Assembly (NCBI GenBank): GCA_020912385.1
Contig: CP087206.1
Location: 1,116,001-1,180,000, forward strand
Reading direction: 5' to 3'
Length of the DNA: 64,000 nucleotides
Source of the DNA: Neofusicoccum parvum
Taxonomy: Eukaryota > Ascomycota > Dothideomycetes > Botryosphaeriales > Botryosphaeriaceae
In this document: one piece after another, positions 30,051 to 42,479 of the stretch
Layout of the letters: each line of letters starts with the position of its first letter
Position numbering within the stretch: the stretch's first letter is position 1
The notes under the pieces: generated by a model
Seen by the model: only the letters and a program-made list of their open reading frames with translations
What the model was told of the DNA's origin: nothing
Database searches by the model: none
Program-made: the position numbers and the translations under genes

Positions 30051-33000
30051 CTACTGCATGGTATTGTGGCGTGACGGATGCAAGCTTCCAGAGCCCGAGG
30101 ACGTCTCGCTGAGCGGGGTTTGCGGCGTCTGCGGCTCCAGAGAGAGCTGGCTTCGCAAGATCATGATCCACTCGTGCTGCAGCAGCTCCGCAGCCGTGGC
30201 TCTCTTGCCTGGATCGCGCTCGAAGCATGCGTTGAGGAAGTCGATTCCAGAATCGCTCAGCTGATCGCCGGTTGGGAGTTGAGGCGGGTTGCCCTGGGCA
30301 ATGTTGTACATGATAGCCCACTCGTTGTCCAGGCTAGCCCACGGTCTTCGTCCCGTGGCCATTTCAAGGATGACGCATCCGAGCGACCAAATGTCAACGG
30401 CACCCAGGCGGCCCTTGTTTTCACCCTTGATGACTTCGGGTGACATGTACATCGGCGTGCCCGTCATGGATTTCTGCCGGCCTTGTCGTGTTGCCGCGTG
30501 TTCTGCAGCCAGGGTCTTGCCCTGCTTGGCTATGACCTTTGCAGCTCCGAAATCGACGAATTTGATGACACCGTTGTGATCAAGAAGAATGTCTACAGAT
30601 GTTAGTGCTTTGGTTTTAGCAGAGAAGGGAAAATCACTTACTCTCCGGTTTGACATCGCGGTGGACGACGCTACTTTCATGAAGATAAGCAAGCCCTTCC
30701 AGCATCTGCAGTGCGTAGACCATGATGACAGTCTCATCCTCAATACGACCGTGCTCGAGGAGGCCCGCAAGCGAGCCGCCGGAGCAGTACTCCATGAAAA
30801 TGTAGACCTTATCACGATGTGGCTCGATGCCATAGTAGGACACGATGTTCGGGTGGTCAAGCATTTGCAAGACGCCCATCTCATCACGGATCTGTGAGAC
30901 AATCGTCGGAATAAGCTGAGGGTCTTGGAGACGAATTTCTTTGACCGCCATCAAGTGATTGGAGTCGAGGTTGATTGCGGCATAGACTGAGCCGAAAGTG
31001 CCACCGCCGATGAATTGACCCTGCTGCCATCTGAGAGTAACGTTGGTTGCTGAAGATGACAGGTATGTAAGGGCGCGATCAGCTTCGTTGGAGTCCTCCA
31101 GGACACGGCCGAGCGCTTGTCGCTCCGCCTCTTTCGTTTTTCTCATCTCGTCAATCTCTATCAGTTGCTCGAGCCACCCTTCGCGGACAAGCTCTGCAGA
31201 CTCCTCGTCGTTCTTCAAGCGGCTGATGTCCAGTTGTTTCTTGCCGAGCATGGCATCAATGCGTTGCTTCTCAGCTTGGGCTGCCATAGTCGATCTTGCT
31301 CCCATGATATCGAAGTGTGAAATGAGCAAAGACATGCATCCGGCTACCTTCGCTCGCAGCCTGGTGTATTCCTCCTCGTTGAGCGACAGGATATTCTGGC
31401 CTCTAGTCATCATCATTGCAAATTCCAGTGCAACCACAGCCCATCGGAAGGTTTTGCGATCAGATGCTACGCAGTCATCACAAATAAAGCTGACCCAGTC
31501 AAGGGCGAGCCTGGTGAGCTTGAGGTTATTCAAAGCTCGACGGTTGAAATCCATGTAGTAGACAGACCGCTGACCAAACTCAGTCGCGAATGCGAAACAT
31601 GTTTGAATCAGCTCCTGGCATTCCAGACCGGTGGTTTGCTTTCGGATGATCTCAACGCTGTCCATGATGGTGTTCGACAGCTTGTATGCGACTTTCTTGA
31701 TGCGTTGCAACTCAACGTTAACCCTGGGCAAGTTGGCTCTCTGGTCCACAATCTTCGTCAACTCCACGTTGGCTACTTGTGTGAATGTGGCGTTGGCACT
31801 AGCCAGACGTGCCTGCGCGCCATCCGCAATAAGCCTCATTCGACCGATCTTAATATCGAGATGTGGCATTCGAACTTGGGTCGGAACTGTGGGCCCATGC
31901 CAGCGCAGAGGATCTTCTGGCCTCAAAGCCAAAAGATAGGGATTGGTGGGGTCTTCCGTAACTTCGTCGGTATGATAACAGGTTCCAAGGAGAGATTGAA
32001 TGTCCTGCGGCCGGTCTGCCAACACAGGCGAGGCGATGAGATACAGGCCTTTATTGTCCGTTGTTTGTGTCTCCACAAGGAAATGGCCGCTCATTTCCAG
32101 AGCTTCAAAAAGATCTTGTACCGCTTCAGGGACCAGGCTGATGTTGTACTCCGTTGAGTTCTCAAACCGCGTGGTCAAAATCCTCGAGAAACGGAACAGT
32201 TTTCTTTGACGGACACGGACGGAGTCGAGGATCTGCTTGTAACGCTTATCCATTTCAGCTCCAGCAACCTCCTCGGGACGTCGTTGCAATTCCTTTTCGA
32301 AATGCGCAGTGAGACGTGACAAAGACTTCTGCGTGAGGTAACTGTACTGTCGTTAGAATCTGACGTGAAAGATTAAAATGGGGAATTAAGATACGGACCT
32401 GAACTGTTCAGCAACCTCCACATCACCACCTTCCAAATGTTTGCCCAAAGATTTGGAGAACTCCCATTCTTGTTCCAGGATTTCGGCCTCCTTGAAAGTG
32501 TTCTTGTTTGCAGAGAGCTTCCAGTTCAGCATTTTGAAGTAGAACTTGAGCGTCTCCAGCACGACGACGTCAAAGTTCTCCTCAATGCATGGAGGAGGAT
32601 CCCAGCCAGCTTCCGGTTGCGAGACGATAGTGTATGACTCTTTGATCCTGATGGCCAACTTGAGCAGGATTTGGAACTGAGAGATCATCTGCTCCGCCAT
32701 CATTACGCCTTGCTGAGCGGGATCTTTCATTCGTTTGGCGTACGACAACCGCATACGAATAATTTCTTGTACCAAGCGAGAAGGGAAGTTGATCAAGGTG
32801 AGAAGTTCCTCGATATATGGAGGAAGGTGGCGTTCCGAAAAGGCAGATGCGTTGGCAATCAAGGTGGCCTTGGCCTTGTTGATGACATTGTTCAAGCCAA
32901 CCAGCAGACTGTCTTTGCTCTGGAGAGATTTCAGCCCATCTTCCTTCAAGATGCGATCAATGAAGGAAGAGTCGTCGGTAAGATGGCTGTCTCTCTCCAA

Positions 33001-34308
33001 AAGATTCTTTCGTTTGGAAAAGTCCAGCTCTTCGTTGCCGACCCAGCTCCTCAGAATCGACAGCTCCGTATTGATGAGCTGAGTGGTGTTGTACCATGAA
33101 ATGACAGCATCACAGCTCTCACGGAAAGCTGCCGAGGCCGCGCGAGGCTGTGCTTGCTCCAGAGCTTGCCATGTCGGATAGAGACCCTCGCACTTCTCAA
33201 TTTTCTGGACCATATCTGCGACTTGCTGCGCAGCCGTCAGACCGACCTCGGCCTCTCCTTTGATCTCAAAGGTAATGATCCCTTCGATGAGGGTCTTTGC
33301 CTTTGACCGGCCGTCTTCGATCAGACGCCGCTGGGCCTGCAAGGTGCGCCCACAGCACTTCGCCCGTACGCCCATCCATATTTCCGTCTTGATCGTATTG
33401 TCGCCCTGCTGCTCGCCGCCACCGATGAGACGCTTTTTCTCCTGCTTGACGACATCACCAGTCAACACGCTGGCCAGCATCGAATGCCACTCCAGTCTTT
33501 CCCTGTTCTCAGGAATCTTGAGTTCCTCCATCGAAGGCTCGAGGTCGTCGTTTCCATAGTACAGCAGCGTCTCCTGGTCGTACGGGTCGTTATCAAGATA
33601 GTCTGTGGTCGACGGGGACTCGTCGTCCGACCCTGAGTCCTCGGTGCTGTAGCCCAGACTGGGCGTGCGCAGGTCGGGATTGAAGAAGTCGTCGTTGTCT
33701 GGAGCGTCCTGCCGTATGCGTTCGACGTAGGCTCTTTCTTGTGCGCGATAATCGGCGTTGGGGTTGCGGCGGCTGCGGTTCGTGGACGAGGCGCGGTGGC
33801 GACCAGAGTTGCTGTTCAGCGAGTACTGCTGGGGGCGGCGCTGGGGAGCGTATGCATTGGAGGGCGTACGGACGGCGGTCGGGCGCGGTGGGCGAGAGCT
33901 GTTCATTCCTGGCGCCTGGAGCTGAGCGGTAGGCACGCCATCGTAGACGCCGTTCGGGGCGCCGCCGCTGCCTCCTCGCGCACGAGAAGTGTAGGCATAG
34001 CCGGCGCTGGCGGCCATGGGAGGGACCTCATCTCGCGGAGTGGTCGACACGGCTGGTGCAAACTGATACTGGCCGTCGATGTCGTCGTCGGAGCCGTTGC
34101 GCTCGCCGACCGCGCGGTCTGGGTCGGAGTCGCCAGACGAGCCAGAGCCGGAGGTCGACGAGTCGTTGCGCGGCAGGACGGGCGCGTCCATGGCAGCGTC
34201 GGCAGGGGCAGTTTGGCTGGTCTTGTCGTCAGCTACGGAGTGCTGGCTCTTGCCATGCGCGGGCTCCGTGAAGCGGACGCCACGATGCGTGGGCTCGATG
34301 GAGCTCAT
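30051..34308 (-). CDS. SSK2: MAP kinase kinase kinase of the HOG pathway, SSK2/SSK22 family
   Basis: Three exons, 32399-34308, 30642-32341 and 30051-30592, give 1383 residues. In fungi this kinase receives the SLN1-YPD1-SSK1 phosphorelay signal and phosphorylates PBS2, which activates HOG1 during osmotic and other stresses. The N-terminal about 200 residues are disordered (Ser/Pro/Gly-rich). A long helical region follows, which in the family binds SSK1 and autoinhibits. The kinase domain occupies about 1075-1345: GGGTFGSVY, MAVKEIRLQ (catalytic Lys), HRDVKPEN (1197-1204, split by intron 2), VDFGAAK, GTPMYMSPEVIKG. The C terminus ends in a short Ser-rich tail. MSSIEPTHRGVRF at 34308 is taken as the start; it is the first ATG of the open frame. 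Confidence 0.93.
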
Positions 34309-37300
34309 GAGTGAAAGCGATCGGCCGCGGGCTAGCCTGCCCAGGTCGCGGGTACCGACGCGCGGGAACAGAGCCTCGGCCTGTGGCGGTGCAGAGTCTG
34401 GAGCGGCGCGGAGACGCGGCTGGCGGCTCTGGGGTTTCTGTTTGATTCACGCAGACGCAGAGGGATCGAGCGCATGCAGCCGGCGAGGAAACGCACTGCC
34501 AACGCGAAAGCCCGGCGGCGAGTCGCGCCCGTCGCGCCTGTCTGTGCCCGGCGCCGGCCTGGCCTGCGCCTGCGCCTGGCGAAAGCAGGATCTCGGAACG
34601 CTTTGCCAGCCCACGGCAGCAGACTCCCATCCCATCACTATGAGTTAAGATTGCCCCGGCACCACTCCACTGCGTGCGCCGTGAATGGTGGATCCGCTGC
34701 TGTCGGCTTTCCTCCGCGGACCCGCTTTCCACGTGAGCGCCCTGTCTCCGCGATGGTGCGAACCGCGAACCAGCAACGCGTCGACGAGGCCGGAGCTGCT
34801 TCGGGCACAACGACATCTGCATCGTCACGGGTCGCGTTGAAAGACACCTTGACTCAGATGCCGGCCACCCGCTCACTCCTCGGTGTTCATCAGCCCCGCG
34901 AGAACGCGGGCTTTGGTCTTTCGACTTGGCCTCGCGGCGTATTCCCGATCCAACGCGGAGCAGGCGATCTTGTGATGTGTCTCGTGCATCGCAAAAATCG
35001 GGTGTCCTAGTGGAGACTGCAGCACAATGCCAGCGCCGGTGGCATGAAAGATAGATGATTTTTCGCAGATCACCGCGACGACATGTGCCAGCACACTCGT
35101 GCCCAGACGGTGGCTATTTTTCTGGTAATGGCATGCGCGGGATGTGGACGGCGTCGCAAAGAAACGTTGCTCGTCACCAGCAGCACGAACGCGTCTCGGA
35201 TGGATGGCGATCAACAACCATCCTTTTGATAATGGTTGGCTGAAGAGCGAAAGTAATTCCATTATGTTACTCGCTGCTCCGGCCGACCACCTGCGGGATT
35301 CCGCATGGGACGCGCCAAGTAAAGCGCCGTTCCGCTGTGCACGCTATGGTCTTGGTGTATAGTATCAAGTATTAGGGGAGCCTTGGAGGTCTTGTCGCCG
35401 GTGCACTGTCAGCACCGGCTTCTTGCCAAGTGAGTGCCTTTTGACCTGGTTGGGAATCTGAGGAGAGGATCATCAGCTGCTTTGGGCAAACCGGCCGATC
35501 CTCATCCGACGGCACTTGGACCTGAAAACACCAACTTTTGCTTTCCTTTCGTCCAATAAAGCTTAAATTGGATATGAAGCCTGCAGATATAGTCCGGGGA
35601 GGGGGTTTACATGCCAGTGCGGAATAGGAGAGTACTTCGGGCCTCGAGTTAGCAAGCTTCGCGTCTTCTCCACGTCTTGCGCGCTCTCGGTGACTGCTAC
35701 CATTGTCGAAGGCGTTCTGTATACAAATGGACGCTGCAACTGACGTCCAATGCGACTCACTTTTGTCAAACTGACTGGCTTGAATGTCTGAAGTGTTCGT
35801 GTGAACGGCTTTAGCAAGGGGCACCAGGCACTTCTTAATCCCGACTGGATCTGTCTCTTAGAAGAACTTTATATTTTTGGCACTAATAGTTGGTTGTAGT
35901 ATCCTTCTATATAGAAAAATCATGTTCTGGAATGCTGGTATGACTGTTTTTTTACCTGCTTGTTATGATGCGCGTGAGATCAAAATGACGCTAGGCTGCG
36001 TTGCTTACAGTGCAGCAGCGGCCGGATCCAGCTCCTGCTGTGCCATCGTCGACGCCGTGTTCAGCTTCGCATGACGCAGGCCCAACTTCAAGCAGGCGCT
36101 TCGCTGTGCGACGGTCTCATCAGTGCACAAAGAAATTTTTAGGGGAATCTCAACCAAGTGGCGCTTCGAAGTCCGCGAGGGAGCGGGGATAGTGAGACAG
36201 CCGCGGCGACGCGACTGACGATGTCAACGAGATAGTCGAGGATAACCATGGAATTAAAGCATAGTATTAACATGACGAGTCCACTGACGAGTCCACGGGA
36301 AATTCGGCTGACCTCAGAGCTGGAAGTGAAGCTTACTCCGAGTGGCTGGCCTCATACGCGGCAACGAAGAAACCGCTCATACGCTCGGAACCAACCAAGA
36401 AGGTCAAGGGCGGGTTACAGTCTCATCGCAACGGGTGGCTGCAGTCCCCAGTCTTTTAGTCCTATGCCGCTGTATGGGAGCTCCACACTGTTGCAGCCGT
36501 CTTGCCGGATCTGATTCAATGCCGTGCAACTTCAGCCCCTTCGGTTGCAGACTTCTCACCGCTTCGACGAGCAAACATTGGACAAAGGGAAGGATCGTGT
36601 TTCTAATAGTGCGGCGGCGTCAGAATCGACGGGAAGAGCTCGATGGTGTATTGACGAACGGCACGCTTCCATTCTTTGTCTGCTTAAAGGCTCGGGATGC
36701 CTGCAAGGTCAGCCACCCGCATCCCCTCAGCATTCTAAGTTGACGACTCCCGGGGAGGGCCAAGGCGTTGCTGACGGGGGCGGAAAGACGGAGGAGAAGG
36801 CCAATAGTTGCTGTGCCGCTCCCAGCACCGGCGCTGGCGTGAAGACTCTCCTGATGAGTCGCAGCACGGTCTCGCCAGGTGGCGGGAAAAGGCGCGGGAT
36901 GCCCGTGCCGCTATTTACTTCAGCCAGCAACGGGGAACGGAAGTGAGAGACACGAGGCAGGACGGAGCAGCACCGCAAACAAGAAGCTGGAGCCAAGCAC
37001 ACCCCCGGCCTTGGGATCGTGGCTTCTGTTCTCGAAGGCGTACGCCAATCATGGCCGCAACGGTTATCAGCTGTGCCCCTCGCTTACAATGGCTGCAAAA
37101 TCCTCAGACAGGATAAGCCTACACCAGAGTCGCGAAACATTGCGCCAGTGGCTGGAAGCGGAGATTTGTGGTGCCGCAGAGGACTCGACGCGCGTGATCC
37201 CGATGCACAGAGCCCGGTGGATGCCGGGCAGGAGAGCTGGCACAGAGCCTGCGACTCGAGACCGCAGCTAAAGCGCACCTAATGCAGGGGTGCAGGCACA

Positions 37301-37699
37301 AGGTGTTATTTTGGGCCTTCCAGTCAAAGAAGGTGGCCGAGGGTGCGAGTAAGCACTCGCGTGGAGATGCACAGCGCGCGGCCGGCACGGCAGCAGGGTC
37401 TGCCAATCTGGGACGGGCGGCGTTTTGGGGGCGCGGGCGCAGGGAGGAGATCTATAGGCGCGGGCGGAACGCAGGCAAGCTTCCAAGACATGGGGGCGGC
37501 CGCGGATCTCACGAGAGACTGGCCCAGCTGGAAGCCTGATCCCCACGATCTTCACCTCGCTCAGACCACGACGCTCGCAGGTCGGCCGGTGGAAGTCGGC
37601 GCCCAGAACAGCGGCGCCTCGCTCGCGTCCAACGGCCAGCTAAAGCAAGGGCGCCGGGCGGGCGACGCGGGCGTGGCCTCGGCCGCAGCGTTCCGGCTG

Positions 37700-37706
37700 A
37701 GATAAG
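37700..37706 (+). promoter_or_regulatory. GATA-factor site (AGATAAG) upstream of MEP2
   Basis: Matches HGATAR, the site of AreA/NIT2-type nitrogen regulators. It lies about 850 nt upstream of the ammonium permease start. A single hexamer-scale match, so weak on its own. Confidence 0.25.
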
Positions 37707-38068
37707 GGCTACGGACGTTGCGGCGAAGGATTCATGCAGCGGGCGACGCAGCGCAACCCACAACACCGGCAGCTGCGGTGCGTTTGCGCGCGCGCGCGCC
37801 AAGGTGCGCCGGCAGCAGTCCGCCAGTCCGCCGGGCCCGGTGCGTCGGAGCAGCGTGGGCAGCGCGGGCGGCGCGAGGGCACCGGGGCAGCGCGCTGGCC
37901 GGGGCGCAGGGCGAGAGTTCGAGCCGCGGCCCGGCGAGGAGGGCAGCGCAGAGCGTATCGGGCGTGGTGGTTTGGTGCCTGTAAATGAATGAGCGCGGCC
38001 ATATCTTGCATCCCACGGGGGTGGCTCGAGGGCCGCGGTGCGGGCCCCGCGATTGGCTCCCTCGCCGG

Positions 38069-38075
38069 CTTATCA
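38069..38075 (-). promoter_or_regulatory. GATA-factor site (TGATAAG) upstream of MEP2
   Basis: Reverse-strand match to HGATAR about 480 nt upstream of the MEP2 start codon. Ammonium permease genes are classic targets of nitrogen GATA factors, which makes this site credible but unproven. Confidence 0.35.
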
Positions 38076-38551
38076 GAGTGGCTTTGTACGCCCGTTCGTG
38101 CAGCCCGACCCCGTTGCCCAGCGCGGCCTAGTGCAGGCTGGGCGCTGCGGGCAAGAATGCACCTGCGCCGCCCTGCTAGCTCCGCTCATCTGGCTCTTGG
38201 AATTAATCCAGATATCATTTCCATTTATTGCGCCCGTTGCTGCCTCGCGTGTCAAGTCTCGCTAGCTCGCTGCTTCACCCGCCGGCCCTCCCGTCATCGC
38301 GGATCCGGAGTCGACTACCGCGGCGATCGCCTTCGCACCCTCGCCCGCAGCCCTTTAACTCTCCACAGCGCCGCTCAGCCGCGAGTTCGCGACTCTTCCC
38401 TCCACAGTCCGACTTAGCCCTGCAGCCTTCCGACCCCGTACACTCTTTTTAAACAGCCAGCCAGCCGCACTGCGTCCGCGACGTCAGTCACCACCTCTTC
38501 TTAATAACACCACCCGCCCCTCTGGTCCGGCCTGCGCCTCAACCATCCACC

Positions 38552-40269
38552 ATGTCGGCCTCCTCGACGTCGGCTCTGCCCTACGTCCCGCTGGACTCGT
38601 TCCCCACCACCGCCCCGGCCACCGGCGGCGACAGCCTGACCGAGAACATGAACGTCTACTACCAGGTTTGTGCTCACCGTGTGCCATTGATCCCCGCGCG
38701 ATGCTGACGGGCGTGCTAGTCGGGCGACATCGCCTGGATCCTGACCTCGACCGCTCTGGTCTTGCTCATGATTCCCGGTGTTGGGTACGTACATGTCCCA
38801 GCCCTGTTCTCTGGATCCGCTAATGATCTTCAAGCTTCTTCTACTCAGGCCTTGCCCGCAGGAAGTCGGCGCTGTCCTTGATCTGGCTCTCCATCATGGC
38901 CACCGCCGTCGTGTCCTTCCAGTGGTTCTTCTGGGGGTACTCCCTGGCTTTCTCCCACTCCGCTGGCAAGTACATTGGCAACCTCGAGAACATCGGCTTC
39001 AGGAACGTCCTGGGCGCTCCGTCCGTCGCCGCTACCGGCATCCCGGATCTCCTGTTCGCCGTCTACCAGGGCATGTTCGCGGCCATCACGTAAGTTACAC
39101 CAGATCCATTCCGCTCACGTTCAATCCAAGCTAATGGGTCCTTGGCAGGGTTGCTCTCGCCGTCGGTGCCGTTGCTGAGCGTGGCCGCATGCTTCCCTGT
39201 GTCATCTACATGTTCATCTGGTCTACGATCATCTACGACCCCATTGCCTGCTGGACCTGGAACCCGTCTGGATGGGCTGCGACCATGGGCTCGATCGACT
39301 TTGCCGGTGGCACTCCCGTCCATATTGCCTCTGGTACCGCTGCCCTGGCCTACTCGTACATGCTCGGCAAGAGGCGCGGCCACGGCACCCAGGAGCTCAA
39401 CTACCGCCCCCATAACGTCACCCACATCGTGATTGGCACCGTTTTCCTGTGGGTTGGTTGGTTCGGCTTCAACGCTGGTTCCGCTGGTGCCGCGAACCTC
39501 CGTGCTGTCATGGCTGCCGTCGTCACTAACCTCGCTGCTTGCGTTGGTGGTATCACTTGGTGCTTGGTCGATTACAGGCTCGAGAGGAAGTGGTCGACTG
39601 TCGGGTTCTGCTCTGGTGTCATTGCCGGTCTCGTCGCGATCACTCCTGGATCCGGTTTCGTTCCCGCCTGGGCTGCGGTCGTCTTCGGTGTCGTCGGCGG
39701 TGCTGTCTGCAACTACGCTACCAAGCTCAAGTACTTCCTCCGCTGCGACGACGCGCTCGACATCTTCGCTGTCCACGGTGTTGGCGGCTTCGTCGGCAAC
39801 ATTCTGACGGCATTCTTCGCTGCGTAAGTCCCACCTAACCCTATTTTCAAAGTGGCATGGACAATTTTAACAGTACTTCAGTGACTACATTGCTCACCTC
39901 GACGGCGCCACTGAGATTGACGGTGGCTGGCTTAACCACAACTGGGTCCAGCTTGGCTACCAGATCGCCGACTCGGTCGCTGGCGGCGCCTACTCGTTCG
40001 GCGGTACCTGCATCATCCTGGGTGCTCTTGGCTTCCTGGGCACCTGGGTCCCGGCCCTCAGGCTCCGCGCCACCGAGGAGGAGGAGATTCTCGGAATCGA
40101 CGATGTCGAGATTGGCGAGTTTGCGTACGACTACGTTGAGCTTGCTCGCGAGGCTAAGACTCCCGAGGACGACGATGCTATGTCGCGCCACTCGGTTGTC
40201 CGCACGTCCAGCCACGACGGCCACGAGAAGAACCACGACTCGATGGGTTCGCAGCATCCTCTCCAGTAG
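38552..40269 (+). CDS. MEP2: High-affinity ammonium permease, MEP2 type
   Basis: Five exons, 38552-38665, 38720-38784, 38835-39089, 39149-39823 and 39882-40269, give 498 residues. Introns are 50-59 nt. It is an Amt/Mep/Rh channel of the plasma membrane with eleven predicted membrane spans. Clear family blocks are GDIAWILTSTALVLLMIPGVG, split by intron 2 before FFYSGLARRKSAL, then DFAGGTPVHIASG and VHGVGGFVGNILTAFFAADY. Both pore histidines are present (H203 and H354). In yeast the first is His in Mep2 and Glu in Mep1/Mep3, so this copy is of the Mep2 (transceptor) type. The C-terminal tail after the last span is acidic and then Ser/His-rich (MSRHSVVRTSSHDGHEKNH), where Mep2 proteins are controlled by phosphorylation. 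It is followed by CUS2 on the same strand. Confidence 0.95.
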
Positions 40270-40908
40270 ACAATTTCTTTCCCTTGGTGATTTCGCCCGG
40301 GGGCCATTGGCTTGCTTGAAAGGTTACGCTGTAGATAGACTTGGAACCTTGTTCAGCGCGCGTTGGTGGCCTCTGATCAGCTCGATACCCTTACGACAAA
40401 GCTCTCGCGAACTGCAGACCTTTTCCTTTATTTCTCGTAGCTGATTGGACTGCGTGTTGGGAGGGTTTATCTTGGACGAGAGGTGCAAAAGTAGATAATT
40501 TCAGACCAACATTGGAGGAATGCATGCGTACGTAATGCCCAGCGCACCAATGACTGTGCGCCAGACCAGCAGCCACGCTCGGGCGTGCCGCGCCGTTGCT
40601 GGTGGAGGCGTGGAGGCCAACGGCGTGCCGGCTCGCGTGGCCTCCGCGTATCGATAGCAGCAGGGCGGTAGGGCGGGCGCACGGGGCAGGCCGGCACTGA
40701 CGTAAATACGCTAGACAGCTCCGCGACAGCTCCAAGCGTTTCTGTCGGCCTCACCCCAGAAATTCCACCTGCCCAACGCCGCGCCCTCGCTGCCCATCCG
40801 ACCGGCGCGCAGCACACGCAACCCCGACCGCCGTGCACGCGGCATCGCGCACGCCCCCTCTGCCTCTGCACCCCGCACCCGCGCCGTTGCGCCGCCCGCT
40901 CACCGACA
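40270..40908. other. Intergenic between MEP2 and CUS2
   Basis: About 0.64 kb holding the MEP2 3' UTR and the CUS2 promoter and leader. No gene or element seen. Confidence 0.6.
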
Positions 40909-42479
40909 ATGGACGGCACGAGGGCCCCGTTTCCCACCTCCGTCGAGGAGTTCGACGCGGACCCGCGCATCGCCTTCTCCAGGTCCGACGACAAGTGGAT
41001 CTTGGAGGAGGACAACGGCAACGAGTGGCACTATGATCTTGAGCTGAAGAGATGGGTCCAACCGGTACGCTGACACCCCGCATCCCCTCGTCGCGGACGA
41101 ATGCGCTCCGTACCGCACCTTTCTGGCTTCTGGTTTCCGGCTGCACCGGCGCTTCCCTCACAGCGCCCGTGCGGTTTATGAGATTGTCGAGGCCGCGAAA
41201 ATTAACCGCCGGGTTCCGGAAACAGGTGGATCAGGATCTCTTGGAGAAGCAGCGCGAGGCCTACAAGGTCCCCGGGGTCGACGAGTCCGAGGAGACATCC
41301 GAGCAGAAGGTGGCCAAGAAGCGGAAGACTCGCGACGATGACGAGGAAGACAAGGTGAGCGAGCCTCCCCAGGTGCTGCAATTCTTCTCTGCGCCCAGCC
41401 CGAGCTCACCATGCCCAAACGTACAAAGCCCGACAAGTCTGCCAAGACGGAGCGCGCCAACACCGCCGTCTACGTTACGTCCATTCCGCTCGACGCCACC
41501 AAAGAGGAAATCAACGATGTCTTCTCAAAGTACGGCATCATCTCGGAGAGCGTTGAGACCGGCGAAAAGAGGATCAAGATGTACACCGATGAGAAGGGCA
41601 ACTTCAACGGTGAAGCTCTGATCATCTACTACCGTCCAGAATCTGTGCCTCTGGCCATCAACATGCTTGACGACTCCAACTTCAGGATTGGCCAGGAAGG
41701 TCCCAAGGGCAATATGACTGTCCAAGTTGCAGACAGGTCCTTCAAGAAGTCGTCCGATGAGCCTAGTCGCAAGAAGTCAGGGCCGGGAAACCAGCGTCCT
41801 CCTGATGACAAGTACATTCAACACGCCGCGGACATGAAGAAGTAAGTCCTCCCATGCCAAAACACTTCACCAGGACTAATTCTGCTTAGGCGACTGTCAC
41901 AGTGGGATGATGACGAGGACGAGCCCGCCAGGCCCGCTCATGCAAGCGGCCGCTGGGAGAAGATTGTCGTCCTGAAGAACATGTACACTCTTCAAGAGAT
42001 CGAGGTACTCCATCTAGAACGTCATAACTGTTATCATCAATATTAACACGCATTACAGGAGGATCCGGATGTCGAAGAAGAGATCAAAGACGACATCATG
42101 GAGGAAGGTTCAAAGTTTGGCGAGGTTGAGAAGGTCTATATCTTCAACAAGGAGCCCGATGGTGTCGCTACTATCAAGTTCTATGACGCGAGGGCGGCCA
42201 CAAAATGCGCCAAGGTACGCTCACTTTGTCTGCCTTAGCTATTGAGTGGTCTGCTAATTATCTACACTCTAGGCTTTCAATGGGCGCTCGTTTGATGGAC
42301 GCATCGTCAAGTCCTACGTTGCAGACGGATCTGAGTTCTTCAAGAGGGAGAAAAGGGACAACCGGGAGAAAGAGGACGCGAGGCTCGAGCAGTTCGGCAA
42401 GGATCTGGAAGCAGGCGCGCTGGTCAAAAACCTCGACAACAACGGTGAAGACTCCGGCAACACGAACGGTGCGGAGTGA
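40909..42479 (+). CDS. CUS2: U2 snRNP splicing factor, CUS2/Tat-SF1 family
   Basis: Six exons, 40909-41064, 41226-41354, 41399-41841, 41890-42004, 42059-42214 and 42273-42479, give 401 residues. Cus2/Tat-SF1 helps refold U2 snRNA and binds SF3b during prespliceosome assembly in the nucleus. The N terminus has EWHYDLELKRWVQPVDQDLL, typical of the family. A first RRM follows at about 117-205 (VYVTSIPLDATKEEINDVF, then GEALIIYYRPESVPLAINML). A second RRM at about 262-355 is a U2AF-homology motif (UHM): KIVVLKNMYTLQEIEEDP, FGEVEKVYIFNKEPDGVATI, and the R-x-F signature in NGRSFDGR. Intron 1 is 161 nt, unusually long here; intron 2 is only 44 nt. The genes this factor would help splice in this genome have many short introns. 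Confidence 0.92.

Larger units (their letters stand above)
34309..38551. other. 4.2-kb intergenic region between SSK2 and MEP2; no gene seen
   Basis: The two genes diverge from here. Many medium frames are open because of high GC, but none has a recognisable motif or a convincing exon chain. A minus-strand frame of 150 codons at 35372-35824 was examined and left uncalled. The final 400 nt before 38552 are pyrimidine-rich, as is common just upstream of fungal start codons. Two GATA sites on the MEP2 side are listed separately. Confidence 0.5.

Noticed and set aside
35372..35824. 150-codon minus-strand frame in the SSK2-MEP2 gap
   Set aside because: Two overlapping frames on the same strand are equally open and neither shows a domain. 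Cannot be told from chance.
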